NCBI GenBank assembly: GCA_002477625.1
Contig: DLQQ01000033.1
Coordinates: 1 to 7,148 of the forward strand
Direction: 5' to 3'
DNA length: 7,148 bases
From: Candidatus Arcticimaribacter sp. UBA7428
Lineage (GTDB): Bacteria > Bacteroidota > Bacteroidia > Flavobacteriales > Flavobacteriaceae
Below, one piece after another: positions 1 through 5,448 of this stretch. Positions within the stretch are counted from its first letter, which is position 1; every line of letters starts with the position of its first letter. A program made the position numbers and the translations under genes. The notes under the pieces are model-generated. The model was not told where the DNA came from, did not search any database, and saw only the letters and a list, made by a program, of their open reading frames with translations.

Positions 1-911
1 ACAATCGGAGGAACACCTGCTATTTTTTTAATGAAATCGAACTGAGCCAATTTAAGCGCAATAAGAAAAGATTTCTGTTGCCCTTGGCTTCCAAATTTTT
101 TGATGGGCTGTCCGCTTATGGAGAAAAACAAATCTTCTTTATGAACCCCTACGGTACTGAATTGCGCCATACGATCCTTGGGCAATTGTTCTTTTAGAAG
201 TTCGGCAAATGAGGCATTGAGTAAGGAACTTTCATAGGCCAGAGTTACTTGTTCCTCGGACTTGCTAATACTCTGATAGTGTTGTTCAAAAATGGGAGTA
301 AACTCAGCTAAAAACTCTTTTCTTTTTTCATGAATCGGTGTCCCGAGTTCAATCATCTTTTGATCGTATATATCAAGTGTTTCTGGTTCAAAGGTTTGGT
401 TTGCCGCAAAGTATTTTAAAAGAGCATTGCGCTGACTTATGATTTTGGTGTAGTTCAGTAATTGATTTAAGTAAGTATGATCTGTTTGACCAATAACGCC
501 ATCCATGAATTTTCGTCGAATACTACTTCCTTCGGTTATTAAATCTCGATCGGAAGGAGAAATGATTACAAGGGGTAACAAACCAATGTGATCCGCAATT
601 TTTTCATAAACCTTTCCGTTGCGCTTCAGTACTTTTTTATTCCCTTTTTTGAGACTACAGGTTATTTTTTCGCTTTGTTCCTTTTTTTCAAAAACGCCAT
701 CCAGAGCAAAAAAATCCGTATTGAATTGAATGTTTTGAACCGCAGTTGGATTAAAATATCCTTTGGCAAAACACAGATGATAAATCGCATCTAAAATATT
801 CGACTTCCCAACACCATTATTTCCAATAAAACAGTTAATTCGGGCATCGAATTCAAAGTTTTCAGAGCTGATGTTTTTGTATTGAGTAAGGGAAAGACTT
901 TTTAGTTTCAT
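1..911 (-). CDS. recF: RecF, DNA replication/repair ATPase (3' end outside window)
   Basis: RecF is a cytoplasmic SMC-like ATPase that, with RecO and RecR, helps load RecA at single-stranded gaps. Translating the minus strand from the ATG at 911-909 gives 303 uninterrupted codons before the window ends. The start [14 protein letters not shown] is typical of the family's first beta strand. The Walker A loop GNNGVGKS lies at residues 30-37, followed by [27 protein letters not shown] and RRKFMDG are in the usual places. The ABC-type signature is FGSQGQQKS at residues 273-281, followed by IALKLAQ. The family is usually about 360 residues, so roughly 55-60 residues are missing, including Walker B and the D-loop. 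No frameshift or internal stop was seen. It diverges from the receptor gene across 112 bp. A TAnnTTTG box ends only five bases before the ATG, so the leader would be very short or absent. Identity is close to certain. Confidence 0.97.
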   Translation of the reverse strand, partial: MKLKSLSLTQYKNISSENFEFDARINCFIGNNGVGKSNILDAIYHLCFAKGYFNPTAVQNIQFNTDFFALDGVFEKKEQSEKITCSLKKGNKKVLKRNGKVYEKIADHIGLLPLVIISPSDRDLITEGSSIRRKFMDGVIGQTDHTYLNQLLNYTKIISQRNALLKYFAANQTFEPETLDIYDQKMIELGTPIHEKRKEFLAEFTPIFEQHYQSISKSEEQVTLAYESSLLNASFAELLKEQLPKDRMAQFSTVGVHKEDLFFSISGQPIKKFGSQGQQKSFLIALKLAQFDFIKKIAGVPPI

Positions 912-916
912 GATCA

Positions 917-924
917 CAAATATA
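917..924 (-). promoter_or_regulatory. Candidate Bacteroidota -7 box for recF
   Basis: On the minus strand these bases read TATATTTG, a perfect match to the Bacteroidota sigma-A -7 consensus TAnnTTTG. The box ends five bases before the recF ATG, so initiation a few bases downstream would fall at or next to the start codon. No good -33 TTG was found at the usual 17-23 base spacing, so the call rests on the -7 match and its position. Confidence 0.45.
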
Positions 925-926
925 AG

Positions 927-974
927 GATTCAACACTAGGATTACTTATTTTTAAAAGTACATTCTGTTGAATC
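927..974. repeat. 9-bp inverted repeat with nested dyad between divergent genes
   Basis: GATTCAACA at 927-935 and TGTTGAATC at 966-974 are perfect inverted copies separated by 30 bases. Nested almost concentrically inside them are TACTT at 943-947 and AAGTA at 956-960. The arms lie between the recF -7 box and the start of the receptor gene, where a regulator of either gene could bind. No regulator gene lies next to them in the window. A rough estimate for AT-rich DNA is that a perfect 9-bp pair would arise by chance in about one in twenty regions of this size. The structure is seen directly; an operator role is inferred. Confidence 0.5.
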
Positions 975-1018
975 AATAGGTTTTATTTGTTCCCCTGCCT
1001 TTTGTGATTTATTCTACT

Positions 1019-1026
1019 TATTTTTG
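1019..1026 (+). promoter_or_regulatory. TAnnTTTG match overlapping the receptor start
   Basis: TATTTTTG matches the Bacteroidota -7 consensus exactly, but its last three bases are the putative TTG start codon at 1024. If it is the real promoter, transcription would begin near 1031-1034 and translation would have to use the next in-frame TTG at 1039. No -33 TTG is well spaced upstream. It may be a chance match in AT-rich DNA. Confidence 0.25.
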
Positions 1027-3075
1027 AAAAAAAACAATTTGAATTTTAAATCATTTTCAATCCTATTTTTACTAGGATGTAGTCATACCCTTAGTGCGCA
1101 AATTGATTCTTTACAAACAATAAGCTTAAAGCCAGTAGAAGTATCTGCTACTCGAATCACTAATTCCTTACTCGAAACAACTTGGTCGGTTTCTAAACTT
1201 GATTTTGCACAACAACAAGATCAAATGCAACAACTCACGTTCAGTGATTATGTTCAGGCTGTTCCGGGATTATTTGCTTTAAACAGTAATAATTTTTCTC
1301 AGGATTTGCGTATTTCTATTCGAGGTTTTGGCGCGCGTTCTGCATTTGGGATTCGAGGGATCAAAATTTTGGTAGACGGTATACCAGAAACTACTCCAGA
1401 TGGGCAGGGTCAAATCGATAATTTAGCTTTGGGAAGTATCGCTTCTGTTGAGGTTATTCGAGGACCTTCCTCCTTACTGTTCGGGAATGCTTCTGGAGGG
1501 GTAATCAGTATTCAAACAAACGATGTTGTAGAAAAAAATTACATCAAGCCGGGATTGACACTTGGAAGGTTTGGCATGGAGAACTTGCAAATTGAAGCAG
1601 GGGTTAACCGTGAGAATACAACCCTGATTATATCGGCAAACAAAATAAAAACAAACGGGTATAGAAGTCAAAGTGGTTTCGAAAGTAGTGGAATCAATGC
1701 TAGAATTAAACATATTATATCCAGTAAGACGGATGTAAATTTAGTGTTCAACTATACGGACAGTCCAGTTGCAGAAGATCCGGGCGGATTGGATTTTGAT
1801 TCTGTTGTTGAGAATCGTCAGCAAGCACGAGATAGAAATGTTGATTATCGAACTCAGGAAGCTGTTGAACAATTTAAAACAGGTCTTTCGGTACAGCATA
1901 AATTCAATTCAAAACTAAATCTGTCGACCTACGGGTTTTACGTAACTCGAGATTTTAATGCCAAACTACCTTTTGATTTTGGCGGGTCGGTTTATCTGGA
2001 TCGCACGTATTTCGGACAAGGAGCTCAATTGAGTTACAAAACTGGAGGCACACAAGGGCATAATTTTCAACTGGGTTACAGTTGGTCTAAGCAAGACGAT
2101 TGGAGAAAAAGATATTATAATAATAAGGGCTTTAATGGAAATTTTACGCTATTTCAGAAGGAATCATTCAATGCTTTAGGGTTTTATGTGATGGATGAAA
2201 TTTCTTTTGGTAAAAATAAAATCCTTGGAGGCTTGCGATATGATTCAAACAAACTTGGAGCGATTGACTATTTTACAACAGATGGAAATGACAGTGATCG
2301 TTTGTCGTTGAACTCGTGGAATTATTCCTTGGGTATTAACCATAAAATCAACAATAAAAGCGTTTTGTTTTCCTCTATTGGGACAAGTTTTGAAACACCT
2401 GTTTTGAGTGAGCTTTCTGCAAATCCAGACGGAGGTGGCGGTTTCAATTCGTCTTTATCCGCTCAAAAAGCTCTTAACAAAGAAATTGGGTATCGGTACT
2501 TTTATAATACCTGGGCGCTGGAGGCTGTCATTTTTGACATTAATACATCCAATGATTTAGTTCCCTATGAATTAGAGGCGTTTCCCGGCAGAACGTTTTA
2601 TAGAAACGCTGGAAAAACGAATCGTATAGGATTTGAATTAAGTGCTACCAAAAAGACTTCAGAATTTTTAAGTACAACATTCAGCTATTCCTATTCAGAC
2701 TTTACATACAAATCTTTTCAAAAAAGAGGCACAGATGTATCGGGAAATAACCTTCCAGGGATTCCCAAACACATGGCTACTGTTAGTGCTGAATTTATAA
2801 AAGAAGGTTGGAATATTAATTTGATGAACCGTTTTCAAGGAAACCTATATGCAGATGATGCAAATCTAGTACAGGAAAAAGCATTTTTAGTAACTAATTT
2901 GAATGTAAGTTTCAGAAGTAAAAATGGGGCTGTTCAATGGATTCCTTTTTTTGGAGTTAATAATGTGTTTAATACGATCTATAACGACAACATCAGAGTC
3001 AATGCGTTTGGTGGACGCTACTATGAACCCGCACCTACCCGAAACATCTTTGGTGGTGTTCGTCTTGTGTTGTAG
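1024..3075 (+). CDS. TonB-dependent outer-membrane receptor, YncD/PqqU-like
   Basis: This is a TonB-dependent transporter, a beta-barrel with a plug domain that imports a scarce substrate using energy from TonB-ExbBD. Residues 1-25 form a signal peptide (lysines, hydrophobic 11-17, cleavage probably after LSA at 25). LKPVEVSATR at 35-44 is the likely TonB-box region. The plug spans roughly 46-166, with SIRGFGARSAFGIRG at 98-112, DGIPETTPDGQGQ at 118-130 and VEVIRGPSSLLFGNASGG at 142-159. The barrel fills the rest. Compared from memory with E. coli YncD (PqqU, the pyrroloquinoline quinone receptor), it shares these blocks and also EDPGGL (251-256), FETP (456-459), YRNAGKT (526-532) and GRYYEP-P-RN (664-674), at nearly the same length of about 700. 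Family placement is strong; PQQ as substrate is inferred. The first in-frame ATG is codon 68, inside the plug, so a TTG at codon 1 or codon 6 must start it. The last residue is leucine, not the usual aromatic one. Confidence 0.93.
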   Translation: MKKNNLNFKSFSILFLLGCSHTLSAQIDSLQTISLKPVEVSATRITNSLLETTWSVSKLDFAQQQDQMQQLTFSDYVQAVPGLFALNSNNFSQDLRISIRGFGARSAFGIRGIKILVDGIPETTPDGQGQIDNLALGSIASVEVIRGPSSLLFGNASGGVISIQTNDVVEKNYIKPGLTLGRFGMENLQIEAGVNRENTTLIISANKIKTNGYRSQSGFESSGINARIKHIISSKTDVNLVFNYTDSPVAEDPGGLDFDSVVENRQQARDRNVDYRTQEAVEQFKTGLSVQHKFNSKLNLSTYGFYVTRDFNAKLPFDFGGSVYLDRTYFGQGAQLSYKTGGTQGHNFQLGYSWSKQDDWRKRYYNNKGFNGNFTLFQKESFNALGFYVMDEISFGKNKILGGLRYDSNKLGAIDYFTTDGNDSDRLSLNSWNYSLGINHKINNKSVLFSSIGTSFETPVLSELSANPDGGGGFNSSLSAQKALNKEIGYRYFYNTWALEAVIFDINTSNDLVPYELEAFPGRTFYRNAGKTNRIGFELSATKKTSEFLSTTFSYSYSDFTYKSFQKRGTDVSGNNLPGIPKHMATVSAEFIKEGWNINLMNRFQGNLYADDANLVQEKAFLVTNLNVSFRSKNGAVQWIPFFGVNNVFNTIYNDNIRVNAFGGRYYEPAPTRNIFGGVRLVL

Positions 3076-3076
3076 G

Positions 3077-3628
3077 TTACTTTTTATCTGAGAAATGAGC
3101 GCTTCTCTTGGGTTTGGAAAACTTTTCTTGATTGTATTTTTTTGACGACCCATGGGGGATGGAAAGGCAATTCCAGTCGCTGTTTTTTATTGTTTTTCCT
3201 ATAAAAACTATTTGTCCCACATGATATGCATAATGCGCCAGTTGACGATGCAATGCTGCGAGAACCGTTTGACCCATATTGCGAATAAAGATTTCCTTGC
3301 TTAAATCCTCGTCTTTTAGCGTATCCATAGCGTTGAATAAACAACACCATCCAGCTTCCCATGATGCTAGGATGTTTTTTTTAGTTTTTAAGGTATCGAT
3401 AAATTCGTCATCTCTTTCCCTCCATTCTTTTTCTCCGTCAGAATGAAGAAAATCCGTCCATCGTGAAAGCATATTACCGTTCAAATGTTTTACAATTTGA
3501 CCAATACTACTGCTTTCAGAGCTTCCTTTCCAATTCATTTGATCCGTGTCGAGTTGTTCGAAAGTGCGATCACCTAAGGCTTTGTAATGAAAAAATTCTT
3601 TCTGTAAGTTTTTTAAGATCTGTGACAT
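3077..3628 (-). CDS. DUF1572 family protein, DinB/YfiT-like fold
   Basis: This 183-residue protein is a probable cytoplasmic four-helix protein of the DUF1572 group in the DinB/YfiT superfamily. Many superfamily members bind a metal through three histidines, and some transfer thiols such as bacillithiol. The hallmarks are YKALGDRTFEQLD (residues 15-27), QIVKHLNGNMLSRWTDFL (44-61), DGEKEWRERDDEF (64-76), SWEAGWCCLF (89-98) and LHRQLAHYAYHVGQIVFIGK (126-145), then DWNCLSIPHGSS. H48, H132 and H136 (the HxxxH pair) fit the superfamily metal triad; H127 lies nearby. There is no signal peptide or membrane segment. The ATG at 3628 starts the conserved first helix. Residues after about 165 are basic and variable. 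The stop lies one base from the stop of the convergent receptor gene. No TAnnTTTG box was found upstream. Family membership is confident; substrate and reaction are unknown. Confidence 0.88.
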   Translation of the reverse strand: MSQILKNLQKEFFHYKALGDRTFEQLDTDQMNWKGSSESSSIGQIVKHLNGNMLSRWTDFLHSDGEKEWRERDDEFIDTLKTKKNILASWEAGWCCLFNAMDTLKDEDLSKEIFIRNMGQTVLAALHRQLAHYAYHVGQIVFIGKTIKNSDWNCLSIPHGSSKKYNQEKFSKPKRSAHFSDKK

Positions 3629-3816
3629 GCTTGAAAGTTACTGTTTTGATAAAAAAATGAGATAAAAAATCGTTCAATAAATCAGGTTTTTCAAACGAAA
3701 ATATAGCCAGAATAAGATGTAAAAGATTTAAATATACTTCTTTATTTTAAAATATGAAAAATGGGCTTTCTGAATTAGAATAAAAAGGTTATTTTTGGGG
3801 ACTTTAAAAACCCACA
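3629..3816. other. AT-rich divergent intergenic region
   Basis: These 188 bases separate the divergent DUF1572 and TPR genes. They are strongly AT-rich, with several A runs and the short palindrome TTTTAAAA. One convincing -7 box faces right at 3790-3797. I see no hairpin terminator, tRNA, attachment site or small gene with coding character. An open frame crossing from 3463 to 3660 on the plus strand is mostly the antisense of DUF1572. Confidence 0.7.
3790..3797 (+). promoter_or_regulatory. Candidate Bacteroidota -7 box for the TPR-ribH run
   Basis: TATTTTTG matches TAnnTTTG exactly and ends 19 bases before the TPR start codon, a normal distance for a short leader. At the -33 position there is only a weak TTCTG (3767-3771), 18 bases upstream of the box. 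It is the best placed candidate to drive the TPR gene, ribH and perhaps the later genes. Confidence 0.5.
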
Positions 3817-4581
3817 ATGGCTACATACAAAAAACGCGGAGCAAAAAAATCAGTTACCAAACCTGATGTAAGCGAACACCAAACGGATAGTACAACTGCA
3901 GAAGTTTTTGAAACACTCGATACTACAGCTTCGAAAGCTGAGGAGTTTGTTGCAAAATATCAAAACGTAATTCTGATCGTAATTGGTGTAGTTACCCTCG
4001 GTGTTTTGGGATCTTTAGGATACCAATCTTTTGTAGTTGAGCCTAATTCAAGAGAAGCCGTTGGTGAATTGAACCAAGCTCAATACTACTTCAACCTTGC
4101 AGTTAATGGTCAAGACAGTGATTCTTTGTACGCGCGCTCAATTCGCGGTGGAGAAGGACGTTATGGCTTTGATGATATTATTGAAAACTACGGTGGTACA
4201 CCGGCAGCTGACCTAGCGTCTTTTAGTGCTGGGATGGCATATTTGAATATGAAAGATTACAATGCTGCAATTGAATATTTGAACGATTTCAGTTCAGATG
4301 ATATTCTATTGAGTGCACTAGCTAAAGGAGCTATTGGCGATGCTTATGCACAATTGGATCAAAGTGATCAAGCATTGAGCTATTACAGTCAGGCGATTAA
4401 AGCAAGTGAAAACGCATATACTTCTCCTAAATATTTATTCAAAGCAGGCTTATTGAGCAATGCGTTGGGCAAAAACAGTCAAGCGTTATCTTACTTCAAG
4501 CGTATCAAAAACGATTATCCAACTTCAGAAGAAGCTTCTCAAGTTGAAATTCAGATTGGGCGTTTAGAAAACATAAACTAA
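3817..4581 (+). CDS. Membrane-anchored tetratricopeptide repeat protein (YfgM-like topology)
   Basis: The 254-residue protein has a basic N-terminus (KKRGAKK at 5-11) and an acidic/threonine-rich linker. One transmembrane helix lies at about 50-68 (NVILIVIGVVTLGVLGSLG). After it comes a soluble domain with at least three TPR-like helix pairs at about 131-164, 167-200 and 204-237. In them, ADLASFSAGMAYLNMKDYNA, GDAYAQLDQSDQALSYY and KAGLLSNALGKNSQALSYF show the usual small/aromatic pattern. By the positive-inside rule the tail faces the cytoplasm and the TPRs the periplasm. That is the arrangement of E. coli YfgM, which associates with the Sec translocon and periplasmic chaperones. A similar role here is inferred from topology only. 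The ATG is preceded by an A-rich leader without Shine-Dalgarno, 19 bases after a -7 box. ribH follows after six bases, so the two are almost certainly cotranscribed. Confidence 0.85.
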   Translation: MATYKKRGAKKSVTKPDVSEHQTDSTTAEVFETLDTTASKAEEFVAKYQNVILIVIGVVTLGVLGSLGYQSFVVEPNSREAVGELNQAQYYFNLAVNGQDSDSLYARSIRGGEGRYGFDDIIENYGGTPAADLASFSAGMAYLNMKDYNAAIEYLNDFSSDDILLSALAKGAIGDAYAQLDQSDQALSYYSQAIKASENAYTSPKYLFKAGLLSNALGKNSQALSYFKRIKNDYPTSEEASQVEIQIGRLENIN

Positions 4582-4587
4582 TCTCTT

Positions 4588-5070
4588 ATGGCAACGGCTA
4601 ATACGAATCTATCCGTTTATGATGCCGACGAGGTTCCCTCTGGGAAAGACTATAATGTAGCTGTAGTTGTTGCAGAATGGAATGCTCAAATTACGGAACC
4701 CCTTTTTCAGGGTGCCTATGACACGCTTATTCAACACGAGGTTTCTTCAGGTAAAATAGAACGCATCAATGTTCCGGGTAGCTTTGAGTTGATTTATGGT
4801 GCCAAGCATGCTCAAACCAAGGGATTCGATGTGGTTATTGTTATTGGTAGTGTAATTCAAGGTGAAACAAAGCATTTTGATTTTGTTTGTGAGGGAGTAG
4901 CCCAAGGCATCAAAGACCTCAATATACAGTCAACAATTCCTGTTATTTTTTGTGTGTTAACCGACAATAACCTGCAGCAAGCGCTTGATCGCTCGGGTGG
5001 GAAATACGGTAATAAGGGTGTAGAAGCTGCAGTTGCCGCTCTTAAAATGGCACAGCTCTCCAAGCAATAA
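4588..5070 (+). CDS. ribH: 6,7-dimethyl-8-ribityllumazine synthase
   Basis: RibH condenses 5-amino-6-ribitylamino-uracil with 3,4-dihydroxy-2-butanone 4-phosphate to make lumazine, the direct precursor of riboflavin. The 160-residue length is normal. Substrate-binding landmarks are all present: EWN at residues 30-32, NVPGSFELIYGA at 61-72, the GSVIQGETKHFDFV loop at 87-100 with the general base His96 (equivalent to His88 of Bacillus), FCVLTDNN at 121-128, and DRSGGKYGNKG at 134-144 with the phosphate-contacting Arg135. The N-terminal extension beginning MATANTNLSVYD resembles other flavobacterial RibH proteins as I recall them, supporting the ATG at 4588. It starts six bases after the TPR stop codon. 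No FMN riboswitch lies directly in front of it. No other riboflavin gene is visible, so the pathway is scattered in this genome. The catalytic set looks intact. Confidence 0.97.
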   Translation: MATANTNLSVYDADEVPSGKDYNVAVVVAEWNAQITEPLFQGAYDTLIQHEVSSGKIERINVPGSFELIYGAKHAQTKGFDVVIVIGSVIQGETKHFDFVCEGVAQGIKDLNIQSTIPVIFCVLTDNNLQQALDRSGGKYGNKGVEAAVAALKMAQLSKQ

Positions 5071-5117
5071 GTTGTCAACATTACATCAGTTCTCTTCTGT
5101 CTCTATTGCGTTTCTTG

Positions 5118-5153
5118 TAAAATCAATGTATTTTTATATTTTAAGGAAAACCT
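5118..5153 (+). promoter_or_regulatory. Possible internal promoter and Shine-Dalgarno before the small membrane protein
   Basis: A TTG at 5115-5117 is followed after 17 bases by TATATTTT (5135-5142), one mismatch from TAnnTTTG. AAGGA at 5143-5147 sits six bases before the ATG at 5154 and is the clearest Shine-Dalgarno-like sequence in the plus-strand run. The 83-base gap after ribH shows no terminator hairpin. An internal promoter for the small gene and mutL is plausible but weakly supported. Confidence 0.3.
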
Positions 5154-5444
5154 ATGTTCAAAGCAAACCTTTTTAAATTGAATCGCAACAAGCGATACAA
5201 TTACACGCCCCGTTATTATGAAGGTAAAACGATTGAGAACCTTTATGATTTCGACTCAAAGTTCAATAAGTACCGCGAAACGTATAATGCAAACGATCTC
5301 GGAAAACAGTGGGGAGATGCGCGTTTAGAAAGTAGAAACCGTGCCAACCGCAAAGTGACTCCAACCTTGTTGATCATCATAGCGGTATTGACCCTTATTT
5401 TTTTATTTATTATAGATTTCGATCTATCTATTTTTTCGAGCTAA
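5154..5444 (+). CDS. Conserved small single-pass membrane protein, function unknown
   Basis: This 96-residue protein has a basic, tyrosine-rich N-terminus with NKRYNYTPRYYEGK at residues 12-25. A polar, charged middle (26-68) follows, then one transmembrane helix at about 69-87 (TPTLLIIIAVLTLIFLFII) and a short tail DFDLSIFSS. The basic N-terminal side suggests the main domain is cytoplasmic and the protein is anchored by its C-terminal end. I recall similar proteins at this locus in flavobacteria, sharing the NKRYNYTPRYY core and the FLFIIDFDLSIF end, often labelled riboflavin synthase subunit beta. Nothing in the sequence supports that enzyme activity, and the label probably spread from the adjacent ribH. 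An AAGGA ribosome binding site precedes the ATG by six bases, and mutL begins four bases after its stop, suggesting translational coupling. It is a real gene by position and composition; function is unknown. Confidence 0.82.
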   Translation: MFKANLFKLNRNKRYNYTPRYYEGKTIENLYDFDSKFNKYRETYNANDLGKQWGDARLESRNRANRKVTPTLLIIIAVLTLIFLFIIDFDLSIFSS

Positions 5445-5448
5445 CTCC

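Noticed and set aside
588..794. Plus-strand open frame of 68 codons
   Set aside because: It lies wholly antisense to recF codons including the Walker A neighbourhood; it has no homology signs and no ribosome binding site.
1072..1080. LLGC as a lipoprotein signal (Cys19 of the receptor)
   Set aside because: A standard signal peptidase I site (LSA before Gln26) fits better for a TonB-dependent receptor; a lipobox is possible but not supported by the residues that follow.
1474..1713. Minus-strand open frame of 79 codons
   Set aside because: It lies inside the receptor gene, whose frame is clearly the coding one.
2526..2539. TGTCA-TTTT-TGACA hairpin
   Set aside because: It is a five-base stem inside the receptor coding sequence, which encodes a normal barrel strand; too short and AT-rich to act as a terminator.
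2887..3153. Minus-strand open frame of 88 codons spanning the receptor/DUF1572 junction
   Set aside because: It overlaps the conserved receptor C-terminus and the DUF1572 tail in other frames and resembles no family.
3084..3362. Minus-strand open frame of 92 codons
   Set aside because: It is an alternative frame of DUF1572; the conserved histidine region is in the other frame.
3463..3660. Plus-strand open frame of 65 codons
   Set aside because: It is mainly antisense to the N-terminal half of DUF1572 and runs into A-rich non-coding DNA.
4582..4587. FMN riboswitch before ribH
   Set aside because: Only six bases separate ribH from the TPR gene, and no riboswitch core is seen before the TPR gene either.
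4857..5081. Minus-strand open frame of 74 codons
   Set aside because: It is antisense to the active-site part of ribH.
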